A stretch of DNA of 64,000 nucleotides from Arabidopsis thaliana (GCF_000001735.4 NC_003076.8:8866001-8930000); one strand, 5' to 3'; counted from the stretch's first letter, positions 23,665 through 35,391 are shown. Translations and numbers: made by a program. The notes: generated by a model from the letters alone, not told the origin.

Positions 23665-24954
23665 TCAACCCGCTAAGACCCGCTTGAGAGCGGATTTCTG
23701 CTCCGTTGTCAATCTTGCGGGAAACTGAACATCGAACTTAATCTTAAGATCACCTTTGTTTCTTGGTTCTTTAGCTATTGGCATCCCTTCTCCAGGAACC
23801 ACAAACTCATACCCGGGACTCACGATTTCCGCGACACCAACGGGTAGATTCCGCCCATCGAGGGTGTTGATATTCACAGTTGTTCCTCCTATAGCTTCTG
23901 CAAGCGTTACTCTTCTGCTTGTGATGAGATCATTCCCATCTCTCGTGAACAAATCATGTGGTTTCTCGTCTATTACAAACACCAAATCAGCTGGTAACTG
24001 ATTCACTTGCTCATTTCCTTTGTCTGGAAACTTTATCTTTGTCCCTTTTTTCCATCCTGGTTTCACAACAATCGTCAAAATCTCTGTCTCTTGCGCTTGT
24101 CTCCTGCACCATCCAAAGAAACTTGAGAAACAAGTCTAAAAAGATTAAAAAATACAAACAAAGTAAAGACTATAGAGAAAGTTGTTACCCATTAGCATCA
24201 ACAATGGATCTAGAGATCTTCATTTTCCTAGTTGATCCAGAATACAACTCTTCAAGGCTACAAGGCAATTTACTCTCAACCGGTGGAGGTTTCTTAGGCG
24301 CAGGAGTGCCTTCACTGTAAGTTCTGAATATATTGTTTTCGCTACCGTTGTTTCCACCACCAAACCCGCCAAACATTCCTCCTCCACCGTCTGATTGAAA
24401 CCTCATTGACCTTCCAGGACCACCAGCTGAACCAAATCCAAATGGACTACTTCCAAAGAACTCTGCAAATATATCTTCCGCATTTCTAGGGTTAAAACCT
24501 CCCGCTCTTCCATTGTTTCCCGTGCTCCCGGGAGGTGGCATATCGCTTAATCCTTCTTCCCCGTATTGATCATACACCGCTCGCTTCTGCGGATCACTCA
24601 AAACCTGAAACATTACCTCATATTCTTAGCAATGCAGCAACATTACCTCATATGCTTGAGGAGATACATTTTGTTTTGCTTATATCCCAAGAAAACAAAC
24701 TCATTTACATATAACTTTGAATTATTAGCTAAAGCAATGGATCTAAGGGAACAAGGGAATAAAAATTAGCAACCAAAATAAAGACTCGCCTCATAAGCCT
24801 CAGAGATTTGCTTAAACTTGGCTTCAGCTTCTGTTTTGGTGTTAGGGTTTTTGTCAGGATGCCATTTCATAGCCAATTTTCTGTAAGATTTCTTTAGATC
24901 ATCCTCTGTTGCGTTCCTATTCACTTTCAATATATCGTAATAATCCAAACCCAT
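23665..24954 (-). CDS. Class-B J-protein (Hsp40, DNAJB-like)
   Basis: Minus-strand exons 24790-24954, 24189-24604 and 23665-24103 join to 1020 nt = 339 residues. The J domain occupies residues 1-65, with the HPD triad at 32-34 in KWHPDKNP. A Gly/Phe-rich region follows ([20 protein letters not shown]), then the peptide-binding C-terminal domains ([34 protein letters not shown]). There is no zinc-finger repeat, hence class B; a cytosolic/nuclear Hsp70 co-chaperone is expected. Intron 1 requires a GC donor (TATGAG|GCGAGT) to give the family-standard junction [19 protein letters not shown] alternative adds 24 nt (see findings). It corresponds to At5g25530 by order. Confidence 0.93.
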
Positions 24955-25769
24955 CTTTTTTTTGCTCTCGTTTTATATAATTTAATCTTCTCTTCTAAAA
25001 CAAATAAAGAATCAGATCTTTAAAATCTCGAATATATGACAAAAAAAATGAAGAAGAAAAAACTTCTTGTTCTGTAGAAAGAGGACAAACAAAAAGATCA
25101 CCGACTTGTTTTTTTTTTGTTTTTGTTTCCTTTCTTTCTATTGGAACAGATTGTTTTTAATAATTTACTCTAAAATCATTATATGACAGCTTTTGCAGGT
25201 TTAAACACACAGAAATTCACGGAATCTATTTTCCTCATTTTTCGCCTCTGTTCAAGGACTTATTTAGTTGATTCTAATAATAGTACCCAGAGAGAGACAT
25301 ATGAGCGCAAAAGTACCTGCATATAGATTTATGGCATTTATAATTTTACATACCGGTAGACAAAATAGGTCCAAACTGTGTTTAGATTCCATCTTTTTAC
25401 ATTGACATTAACTACAATTATTTTGGTTGACTAACGTAAGTTTCGGTCATAATTAGCATTTAAATAAGGAATGAAACATAGCAACATATCATTGATACGG
25501 TAATAGATAAGAGAGATTCATATTAATATCGAGCACCAAGAGCAGAGGTTGTAATTCATAGCTTTTCTCAAAACCACAAAAGAAAATTCCCAAATTCTCA
25601 AACTGAAATCTTTCTTAAAAACTATACATTGTACTCTCTTTTCCCAGAGACAAAGTGGGGAAAATGTAGAAAGAGATCTCCTAACAATATATCATGAACT
25701 TCATATCATCCATTTGCAAAAGAAACTTAAGAAGAAAAAAACTTCACATTTTTTTAAGGACTGATCAAA
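24955..25769. other. Intergenic region (J-protein promoter, CID6 3' flank)
   Basis: Holds the upstream region of the J-protein gene and the 3'UTR of CID6, both minus-strand. It is AT-rich with T and A runs at 25040-25135. No gene seen. Confidence 0.5.
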
Positions 25770-26362
25770 TCAGGAGGAGGATACGTTAGCGTTGCGGATA
25801 CCCGAAGATGACGATGCACTACTCCCATCATTCTTTTGTTTCGAAGACTCTGTGATGATCTCAGGTACATCACCAATGTCCAGTGTGTCTGGAAGGTATT
25901 CCTCAGCTTCAGTACTGTAAATCTGTAGAAAAGAAACACCAAACGTCATTACTATGCTTAATGCAGGAAGACTGAAGAATGAATTACCTCGAGTTGATTC
26001 AGCATTTCGATAGTTGCATCAAGATCACAAGTGTTAGCCAAGTAAACATCATTGATAGACTCTTGTGAAAGACCAGGGTATGTAGCTAATAGATACTCAA
26101 TATCCATGTCCATCTCCAAATCCTCATCCTTCAGCTGATGATTGTATACCATCTCAGATGGTGACTTCTTAGGTGACATTTGAGTTCCTTGATAACTTCC
26201 CATTCCTTGAACTCCATACCCATAATAAGGTTGTTGCTGGTGGTGCTGCTGCTGCATGTGTTGTTGTGTGACAGGCTTTGTATCAACCAAAGAACCTTCT
26301 CTTTTCGAGAGTGGTACATAAGCTGCTGCGTAAGGATTCAATGTAGAACTTCCTGACTTCAT
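25770..26362 (-). CDS. CID6: PAM2/CUE protein CID6 (PABP C-terminal-domain interactor)
   Basis: Coding exons 25988-26362 and 25770-25922 join to 528 nt = 175 residues. The start is taken at MKSGSSTLNP (26362), because the frame further upstream has only non-ATG codons and an acceptor (CACTTAG) ends just before it. A PAM2 motif lies at residues 5-20 (STLNPYAAAYVPLSKRE), the known ligand of the MLLE/PABC domain of poly(A)-binding protein. A Gln/His-rich stretch follows, then a CUE-like ubiquitin-binding helix set (EYLLATYPGLSQESINDVYL, LDATIEMLNQLE). It ends in an acidic/Ser tail. Family knowledge: CID5-CID7 combine PAM2 and CUE. CID6 is my assignment from layout and neighbours (At5g25540). Confidence 0.9.
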
Positions 26363-28178
26363 TGCTAAGTGACACAATCCAACAAACGAAAGAAGAGTTC
26401 AAATCGGTGACTACAAATCAGATCCCTAATTGTTCAAAAATTGATTCCAATAAGAAGAAACGTGACCTTAACCTAACTAATCAAAATTGATGCCACAAAC
26501 TCGATGACCTAATTCTTCGTGATGCTTTTAGGTACAGATCAAAATCAATCAACGCAATCTTTAACAGAAACGAACAACGAAACCCTAAGGAATCGATTCT
26601 AAGATTCTAAAAGCTTCATAAACATAGTTGAATCATGAATCTAACGGAGATAGTAGATAAACATGAATCATGAATCTAACGGAGATAGTTTCTTCTCCCA
26701 TGATCGACCAATCAAAGCACGATTCGCGTATCAAATCAACATAGATCGAAGAAATCAACAGATAGAATCGAAAGAAACGGATTCAAAACGGAAGAACAAA
26801 AGGCGAGATGATTGCGATTACGTCAACGATCGTCGTAAGACGCTTACCTTAGAGAAGAAAATCCAAAAGCGTCGTTGAAGAAGAAGAAGACAATGGTGAA
26901 TATTTGCAGAGAGAGAGAGATCTAAGAAACGCTGAAAAAGTGGGGAGAGGAAAGAAAACGACTCTTTTGATCAATAATGGACTTTTATATGCAACAAAGA
27001 AGAAGAAGCGTTTACTTGAAGGTCGTATCATTTTAGGGGTCTGTTTGGAAACGTGAATTATCTTATCCCTAACCTGGTTATTGTTATCCTAATATTCGTT
27101 TTCTTTATAAAAAAAAATCTTTGATATTTTTACCTGGTATGCTGACGTGTCTTTTACAAAGTGGCTACCTCTTCGTTCCTAAATTTATCTCTACATTTGA
27201 AAAATGCGTGACTAAACGAGATGAAAGTGATTTTTTCTTATGTCCTACTAATCATGATTATATAATTTGTTAATGTATTATTTAAAATACTAAATCAATT
27301 AGATTTTCTATAACCAAGAAAAAAGAATTAGGTCAATGGAATCTGCCCAACCTAATCACGGACGATGTTTTGGTTAAACATATCGTTAAGATTTGGATGA
27401 ATCTTTTATGTCATGTATGGCCGGTTCCAAGTGTGACTACAGGATTTGGGCAAATTAACAAACACATTTATAAAACATTTATAACATAATTTAGATTAAA
27501 CACACAATTTAAAAATCAAGTCTTAGTTTTATTGTTTGGTTTTGAATCTATATATCTTAAGGTCGATTAATGGTTTCGTAGTGCTTCAATATGTTATATA
27601 TGGTGGTGCTCCTCTTTTGTAAGTTATGATCATCAGATTTGGTTTAGTAGACATTTCGGTTAACTTAATATTAAGGTTCACAACAAACAAACAAACCCCC
27701 CTAAAAACTAGCATCATCACATACTGTTTTATGAGCATCATCATCTCAGACGCTAAAGTAGTGGGACAAATTCATTTCAAATTTGCCAAGTCAATTCAAA
27801 ATAAATTATACCAAAAATCTTAATTTACGCTAAACTAGTGGGTCTTTTTCTCCCTAAAACTAAACGTGTTATTTACTTATTCATCGTCTCATTGTAATAG
27901 AATTGAAAATGACCAAGAGAAAACATTAGTTTTTAGACATTCTCGGTCAAAGCCAATACTGTAATGAAAAAACAAACAGTTTCACATAAATCTACTAAAA
28001 ATAGCGTTACAATTTTTTTACTCTACACTCACATCTAATAATAAGAATCACTACCTTTCACTGCTAATCTCTCTCTCTTTACAAATCCAAATCTTAAAGA
28101 AAACCAAAAAAATAATAAAGAAGAAGAAGAAGAAGAAGGAGAGTGATTAACAAAAACATAAAACTCCATTAGAGTGTG
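26363..28178. other. Divergent upstream region of CID6 and LRX-like gene
   Basis: The CID6 leader appears split by a 5'UTR intron from about 26848 (donor CTAAG|GTAAGC on the minus strand) to about 26365. Two 24-bp direct repeats lie inside it (26631-26654, 26666-26689). The remainder to 28178 is AT-rich promoter DNA for both genes, with a GAA repeat at about 28120-28139 in the LRX-like leader. No further gene seen. Confidence 0.55.
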
Positions 28179-29480
28179 ATGAGGATTTATCAACCAACCT
28201 TATTAATATTCACCACCGTCGTCTTACTCTCCATCTCCGCCGTCGCTCCTGGTGGCTCCCGGCAACTTTTGTACACCCGAGACGACCCTATAACCATACC
28301 TCCGTACCTAATATTCGAAAACGTACGGCTCGAAAGAGCTTACGTGGCGTTACAAGCGTGGAAACGTGCCATGATCTCTGACCCGTGGAATCTGACAACT
28401 AACTGGTTTGGATCACGTGTGTGCGACTACAACGGTGTAGTATGCTCCGAATCTCTCGACGACCCTTTGGTTAAAACTGTCTCCGGTGTTGATCTAAACC
28501 AGGGAGATATCGCTGGTCATCTCCCTGAAGAGCTTGGCCTCTTAACCGATATTGCTCTGTTTCACGTTAACTCAAACCGGTTCTGTGGTACACTCCCGGT
28601 CGGGTTTTCGCAGTTGAGTCTCCTTTTCGAACTTGATCTTAGTAATAACCGGTTCGCTGGTAAATTCCCGGAAGTGGTAATCGGTTTACCGAAATTAAAG
28701 TATCTTGATCTCCGGTACAACGAGTTTGAAGGTGAATTACCAGAATCTTTGTTCGATAAAGATCTTGACGCTTTATTCCTGAATAGTAACCGGTTTAGAA
28801 GTAAAATCCCGGTTAACATGGGAAATTCACCGGTATCGGTTCTAGTTCTAGCCTCAAACCGGTTTGAAGGATGTATACCGCCGAGTTTCGGTAAAATGGG
28901 TAAGACTCTAAACGAGATCATTCTTATGGATAACGGTTTACAATCTTGTATACCTAATGACATGGGATTACTTCAAAACGTTACGGTTTTGGACATTAGT
29001 TATAACTGGTTGGTCGGAGAGTTACCTAAGTCGATGGGTCAGATGGAGAATCTTGAGGTGTTGAACGTTGAACGTAACATGCTCTCCGGTTTAATACCGG
29101 ATGAGCTATGTTCGCTTGAGAAGCTAAGAGATTTTAGATACGGGTCTAACTATTTCACCGGAGAACCAGCCACGTGTCGCTATCTAGAGAATTATAATTA
29201 TACGATGAATTGCTTCAAGGACGTGAGGGACCAAAGATCGATGATGGAGTGTAAGATGTTTTTGTCGAAACCTGTAGATTGTGACTCTTTCAAGTGTAGT
29301 CCTGGCTCTTCGTGTTTTTCTCCTCCTCCGAGTCAAATATCACCATCTTCGCAACCATTGGCACCGGCGCCATCTCCTACTTCACCACCATTGTCAACAC
29401 CGCCTCCGGCTAGACCATGTCCGCCGGTATACTCACCACCTCCACCACCACCATTGTCACTGGCGCCGTCTATGAACTGA
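28179..29480 (+). CDS. LRX-like extracellular leucine-rich-repeat/extensin protein
   Basis: Single-exon 433-residue protein. The ATG at 28179 is preferred over an in-frame GTG at 28176. A signal peptide is visible at residues 1-25 (LLIFTTVVLLSISAVA). It is followed by the LRX N-terminal block with DYNGVVC and about nine plant-type LRRs (for example ELDLSNNRFAGKFP, LKYLDLRYNEFEGELP, LNEIILMDNGLQSCIP). A Cys-hinge region comes next (MECKMFLSKPVDCDSFKC), then a short Pro-rich tail with SPPPP and PPPPPP but few true Ser-Pro4 repeats. LRX proteins sit in the cell wall and bind RALF peptides and pectin. This member has a reduced extensin part. It fits At5g25550 by order. Confidence 0.93.
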   Translation: MRIYQPTLLIFTTVVLLSISAVAPGGSRQLLYTRDDPITIPPYLIFENVRLERAYVALQAWKRAMISDPWNLTTNWFGSRVCDYNGVVCSESLDDPLVKTVSGVDLNQGDIAGHLPEELGLLTDIALFHVNSNRFCGTLPVGFSQLSLLFELDLSNNRFAGKFPEVVIGLPKLKYLDLRYNEFEGELPESLFDKDLDALFLNSNRFRSKIPVNMGNSPVSVLVLASNRFEGCIPPSFGKMGKTLNEIILMDNGLQSCIPNDMGLLQNVTVLDISYNWLVGELPKSMGQMENLEVLNVERNMLSGLIPDELCSLEKLRDFRYGSNYFTGEPATCRYLENYNYTMNCFKDVRDQRSMMECKMFLSKPVDCDSFKCSPGSSCFSPPPSQISPSSQPLAPAPSPTSPPLSTPPPARPCPPVYSPPPPPPLSLAPSMN

Positions 29481-30645
29481 TCTATCTATTTGACATTTGT
29501 AGAAAAACTAGAAAGCGCATGTTTAGATGTTGAAAGTAAAAGCCAGATGAGATATATCTACGGTGTTTGTAGTGGGAACCAAATGAGGTTACAAGTGGAG
29601 GAGACAACAAGCTGAAAATCTTTAGGACACCGAGTGTATAAGGACTTGTCTCTTTTTTATAGATTGCATGCATGTGCGTGTGTTTAATTTTAACTTGATA
29701 TAATTTTTTGAGTCCATATTTCTTGTTGAGTGTTTTTCAGTTTCATTAATAAGAACCAGGTTAGCAACCTCTTTAACCAAAAAAAAGAGTAAAGGTTAGG
29801 AACCATTTGACGGCACGGATCAACGGGTTAGTTTTGGATCCTATGACTATGAATGTGGGTGACCACCTAATAAAGTGTGGTGCATGCAGTATCGACTTTT
29901 TTGTCACAATTAAGACCATATATCGAAATGTACGAATGTTTTTGCAAAGTCACATATTTTTGAAATATGTACGCGGGATATATGGAGTATATATATATAA
30001 TATGTGCCTTTAAAATGCATATCAATAGTGGTTAAATGGATTTTAGAGTCAATTTTTGTAGTACTTTGATAAAATTTGTATTCTGAAAGGATTGAAATAA
30101 AAGTTTTTAGCTGGTGTATGTCTACATCACTATTGAAATAAAACAGCCGTTACAAAACGTGGCCTAACAGCCGTTATCGTTGGTTTAAGGACGAAAATAG
30201 TTGTTAGTTACGCTGTTAGGAGAGCTGTTAAGAAGTATTAACGGTGAGTCGATTTGGCCGGATCAACTATAACTTATAAGTTAAATTAAAAGTCAACTTT
30301 TTACTAAGGTATAAAACGGTCATTTCAAAAGTTCACGGTTAATTTGGCAACTTTTTGAAAATTCAGTTATTAAATAACATTTTTTCTCTTATAAATTAGA
30401 GAGATTTCCAATCATTTAAGTTGCCAGGTCACACCCACCCGTGTCTCTTAATCAAGTCCAACACGTAAAATCTTTTCGATATTTATTTGCGCTTTGAAGG
30501 TCAAACAAATTTAATTGTATGATTGAGAATTAGGTAACTAAATAAGACATTCATGTAATGGCATCAAATATTTATGATCTCAGACATTTTGGAAAGTTTG
30601 AAATTCTTTGGTGACATCTGGTCTTATAGATATTTTGCTGTCAAC
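29481..30645. other. Intergenic region, no gene seen
   Basis: 3' flank of the LRX-like gene and AT-rich DNA up to the Harbinger insertion. AACAGCCGTTA occurs twice (about 30142 and 30166) in direct orientation. No coding sequence is supported. Confidence 0.45.
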
Positions 30646-30648
30646 TTA

Positions 30649-31756
30649 GGGCCTGACTGGTTTAAACGCAGCGGGTGCGGTTGCGGTTGCGGAAGTTTGC
30701 GGAAACGGGCGGTTGCGGTTTCAAGCGTTATCAAGTGTTTTGAACGACTGGTTGAGCGTTTGGTAATGGGTGCGTTTGCGGGAGTTTTATGACTGGTAAA
30801 CCAGCGGGTGCGATAGTAATTAAATAAAAAATAACCAAAATAAATATAATATATTACTATTAAAAAAAAAAATACAATATATTATTATGATAAATTGATA
30901 ATATTTGAAAAATTAAACATACTTAATAATTAAAACCATAAATAAAACTGAAAATTCAAAAATAAATAAATTTTATAAGAAAAAGCTTAATACTTTATGC
31001 ATTTGGTACATCACCAAAATTGCATCAAGTAGTGTGATAAACTGTAAATAACGTTGAACTCGCGGGTTTTCCGGATTGCCTCTATACATATGATAAAGTT
31101 TCTTCAAGATATCCAAACGATTTTTAACACATCTCCAACTCAAATTTTTTCCAAACGTTAATATTCTTAAGAATATTTTCTTTTTGAACATCACTTAGAA
31201 ATCTGATTTTGGGGTCTTTGGATTCTTCCGTTTATTTCTCCACAATAACCTGTTGCAGTAACGCAAATGTGGTCTCGTTTGACCAAATGATTTTCTAATC
31301 GAGAAAACAAATCAAAACATGTATTCAATCAAAAAACTCAAAAAAAAACAAAAAAAAAATAAACAACAATGCCATGAAATATTCCGAGAATTACACTAGC
31401 TAATGAATGGATGAAAGGATAGATCATACTTACGTTTGATTCTTGATTTTGACTTTGATTTTTGTCAGTTTGGGTGGATGCCATAATTGAGAGAATAGGG
31501 TTTCATTGATTAGGGTTTTCTGATAAGAATAAGTATAGGGTTTGGGTGGAAGATATAATTATTTTAATTAATTAATTTTTTTTTTTAACCTAACCGCTAC
31601 CGTCCGCAACCGCAAATACTTGCGGGAAGGAGCTTTTGAAATCTGGCAATTTCGAACGGTATCTAGCGGTTTCTATGATTGGTGCCAACCGCTAATAACC
31701 GCTACCATCTGCAAACGCTGCGTTTGCAGGTGGCAGAAGGAGAACCAATCAAGCCC
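30649..31756. mobile_element. Non-autonomous PIF/Harbinger (Tourist-like) DNA transposon
   Basis: 1108 bp. The left end GGGCCTGACTGGTT and the inverted right end GGGCTTGATTGGTT match at 12 of 14 positions. Both ends are flanked by TTA (30646-30648 and 31757-31759), the target-site duplication typical of PIF/Harbinger. Subterminal DNA is rich in GCGGTTGCGG-type repeats at the left and AACCGCTA-type repeats at the right, while the centre is very AT-rich. It contains a decayed minus-strand frame with Myb/SANT-like character, the accessory protein type of this superfamily, but no DDE transposase. It is too short to be autonomous. Confidence 0.8.
30973..31483 (-). pseudogene. Decayed Myb/SANT-like protein of the Harbinger element
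   Basis: On the minus strand an ATG at about 31483 opens a frame reading MASTQTDKNQ, followed by a good GT donor. Further on, a fragment IWSNETTFALLQQVIVEK ends at a stop codon, and a shifted frame then continues as FGKNLSWRCVKNRLDILKKL. The Trp-start and the K-N-R-L-D-x-L-K-K-L-Y pattern resemble the Myb/SANT-like domain encoded by Harbinger elements. Stops and frame changes show it is not functional. The assignment is inference from pattern and context. Confidence 0.5.
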
Positions 31757-31759
31757 TTA

Positions 31760-33485
31760 AAACATATAGATTTGGTTGACGTTTCTTAACCCAAAGAAAC
31801 AATCAAAATTCGAAGTATGTGGAAACATTTCCTTTATAAGAAACCCACACGCATTTTTTTTTACTTATATAAATCTCCTCACCTGCAAGAGAAAAAAAAA
31901 ACTTTCATTTTATTCGTCGTCAGTTTCATCTTGTTGCTTCGGAGCGAGCGAGAATTATCGTCGGAGAATTTATCGTCTCTCTCTCTGAAAATTCTGATCG
32001 GTGAAGAATCGTCGGATCGAAAGTTCGTTTATCTTCTCGTTTACGTTTCCGTGATTTAAATCCTTTGGGGTTTTTTTTTCTTGGTAATGTCTGTGTTTCT
32101 GAATGTGTGGTTGATTTTTGTTCGTACACTTTACTTTGATCGATTAGGTTTATGTATAGTTAATTGAAATTTTTTGGAAGATTTCAGAAGAAGAAGAGAA
32201 GAAACAATCCGTAATCTAGACCCTTGAATTGACCTAATAATAGGATACATATGATGACTATGAAGCAGTCTTTGAGTGGCAGGGTTCTTAGGGGGGTCTT
32301 TGGTATCTATCTGTAGGAGGGCTTTTAGGTGCTGTTTCGGGAGATTAAAGCCAGATTCAAGGTGAGTCTGAGAGCTTGGTTCTTGTATCTTCTTGTTTAC
32401 CAATGGGAATCTAGGTCACTGAGAAACCATCCTTCTTGTTGATCTAGTGGAAAAAATCGATTATTTTTCTATCCCAAGTAGTTGCTTTTTCTTTCTTAAC
32501 CTTAACTTGTGCAATCTTCATTCTACCTAAGCATTTCCCCTTGATAATGAAACTCTTTAATCATCTCTGATTTGGCCAAGAGTGTTCTTTTTTTTTGTCA
32601 TCTCATCTATGGTGGATTAACAGAGGTTCCTCTTAGTTATTCTTCAAGAAGGCGGCATGAATGCTCACTTTGTTTGTAGTCTGCTTATCTCAGCTATGGT
32701 CTCCATAGTGAGTTTCCCTTAGAGCATATCTCGTTGTTGTCCATGATGAAGTTTTTGCTCCATGCGGATCTTGTGAACTTGCTAGTAGAATTTTTCCGGG
32801 TAACGGCATCAGAAGATTTTTATTCCTTCGATTATGGGGTTACCATTTAGGTCAAGCCAAAACAGGTCAGCTTTAAAGATGGGGGTCCATTAACTAGGAG
32901 TACCCTTCAAGCCTTTGTTTCCTTAAAGAAATTTCTGATTCGTATGTTGACTGAAGAGATCTGGTGCAAAGTGGCAGTGGGAGGTAGGTCTATCCTCTTT
33001 GGACACTTACCCATCTCTTTAAAACCCGGTTATCCCAAGTTTTATGTCAGTCCCAAACCTTGTTTGATGGTGTTTGCCTTGCTTTTACGATAGGTTGGTC
33101 ATATCCGGTTGAAACTGGATAGATTTCCCAAGATTGAAGGACTGAAGTGAACACTCAATGTGCTAAGCTTTTATTTCTCTATGAAAGCTCCATCAACCAA
33201 GAGGGCTGTTTTTAGTTGTTTAACAGGGTATTTGTAGATCTTCTTGTTTTGGTGATTGTTCCTCTTGGAGAAAGCTGATTGGAGCTGTTTCAAAAATGGA
33301 TTGTCTTGGTGTGGTGCAATGTAGATGGAAGCAACAGTTCATCGAGTTTTTTTGCTGGATTTTCAGGTGACTGATAATGTTTGCGAAATGAGGAATAGAT
33401 TTTCTAAATATTTTCTTACTTGCAGGTTTCATAAGCTTTCCATCAACTAGCAGTATCTGCCAATATCACAGACAGATAATTCGTA
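31760..33485 (+). other. Promoter and long spliced 5' leader of CHY/RING gene
   Basis: 1.7 kb between the Harbinger element and the E3-ligase ATG. A TATA-like TTATATAAAT lies at about 31864-31873 and a first leader exon may end at the donor near 32084. The last leader exon probably starts at 33426 after the acceptor TTGCAG. Intervening DNA is T-rich and intron-like, with no coding potential. The exact leader splicing needs transcript data. Confidence 0.4.
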
Positions 33486-35391
33486 ATGGGAGACGTATAT
33501 TTCAACCATTTCGCTCAGCAACTGCAGATGTCTGACCAAGAGAAGGGTGAAATGTCAAGACATTCACACCCTCATTCAATCAATGAAGAATCTGAGTCGT
33601 CAACTCTGGAAAGGGTAGCAGCAGAGTCATTAACAAACAAAGTCCTTGATAGAGGACTAATGGAGTATGGGTAGGTTTTACTCCCTATTTGTATATTCTT
33701 AGCTTTGAGCTTGTTTCTTGGATGAATACCCCTATGTTCTTGCAGATGTCCACATTACAGAAGAAGGTGTTGCATTAGAGCTCCTTGCTGTAATGAGATC
33801 TTTGGTTGCCATCACTGTCATTATGAGGCGAAGGTAGAGGCTTTTTTCAAGTTATAGATTTCAGGAAACTACTTTTTGTAACCGCTGTTTTCACAAAATC
33901 TGTATACTTACTCTTGCAATCATGTCTTTGGAGCAGAACAACATAAATGTAGATCAGAAGCAGAGGCATGATATTCCTCGCCACCAAGTTGAACAGGTAA
34001 AGTAGTCTATATATCTTGGTTTCTCGGAGTTATTATTTTATGTTCAATTCCCAGTTGACAAGACCTCTATCTTCTTCTTCACAGGTTATTTGTTTACTTT
34101 GTGGTACTGAACAAGAGGTATGTTTTAACTCTTACACTTTCTCTGGATTTTTTCTGCGTTTAGTAATCAGACATTTTCTTAACTTTGTTGGAGATGTAAC
34201 TCTGTATTTTCTCTGGTACCAGGTGGGCCAAATTTGTATCCACTGTGGAGTGTGCATGGGGAAGTACTTCTGTAAAGTCTGCAAGCTCTACGATGATGAT
34301 GTAAGTCTCTGAGGAGAACTTATTGCTAAGCTTGTTTGTTGTATCCATATCCTTTTTCTTATGCTATATACCATGCCCTGAGTTTTCCAGGCTTTTTTTT
34401 GTTGTTAATGGTTAACCATTATGTTGCTTATCTTGTTTCCAGACGTCTAAAAAACAGTACCACTGCGATGGGTGTGGAATTTGCAGGTACATTCTTGGAC
34501 TTCTCTTTAACATACAACATGTTTGATTTAATCCACACGATATATATTTGTTCATAACTAAAATCTCTTTTTCGTTTCAGAATCGGAGGACGTGAAAATT
34601 TCTTTCACTGTTACAAGTGTGGTAAGCCATTTACTGCATCAGATTTCAGATAACCTCAAATTTTCCGATTGGGCACCGCTATATTTGTTGATTTTTACAA
34701 TCTAACCAGCTCTCTGATTCTCAAACCAGGCTGTTGTTATTCAATCCTCCTCAAGAACGGTCACCCTTGTGTCGAAGGAGCAATGCATCACGACTGCCCC
34801 ATTTGCTTTGAGGTATTACTTATTGTTGGTTTTTGTTCTACTTCTCCACTGTAAACATGAGCGTCCCTTTGTTAACAAAAACTGTCCTGGCTGGTTTTCT
34901 TCCAGTTTCTGTTTGAATCACGGAACGATGTGACGGTTTTACCATGTGGACACACAATTCATCAGAAGTGCTTGGAGGAAATGAGAGATCATTACCAGTA
35001 AGTACATTATAAAATTCAGGGGCTTGTGTTCCATTTTGAAATGTTGTTGTATATATCAACTGACAACTCCAAACTATGCCTGCAGATATGCGTGCCCACT
35101 TTGCTCAAAATCTGTATGCGACATGTCAAAAGTGTGGGAGAAGTTTGACATGGAGATTGCGGCTACACCAATGCCAGAACCATACCAGAACAGAATGGTC
35201 AGTATGAGAACAAAACTTACTTAGTTACACCTTATCCCCTAACCAAGAACTAAAAGTCTTTTTGACGGTGACAAAAACAGGTTCAGATTCTCTGCAACGA
35301 CTGTGGGAAGAAAGCAGAGGTACAGTACCATGTGGTGGCTCAGAAATGCCCAAACTGCAAATCATACAACACTCGCCAAACCAGAGGCTGA
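33486..35391 (+). CDS. CHY/CTCHY/RING zinc-finger E3 ubiquitin ligase
   Basis: Eleven coding exons: 33486-33670, 33746-33833, 33937-33996, 34085-34117, 34223-34300, 34443-34486, 34581-34621, 34730-34812, 34906-34997, 35086-35197, 35281-35391. They join to 927 nt = 308 residues, all GT-AG. An N-terminal acidic leader of about 60 residues is followed by the CHY zinc finger ([24 protein letters not shown]), the CTCHY finger ([25 protein letters not shown]), a RING-H2 (CPICFEFLF...[15 protein letters not shown]...CPLC) and a terminal zinc ribbon (CNDCGKK...CPNC). All zinc ligands are present, so an active E3 is expected. Relatives are MIEL1, CHYR1/RZPF34 and animal PIRH2. It fits At5g25560 by order; its substrates are unknown to me. 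Confidence 0.95.
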
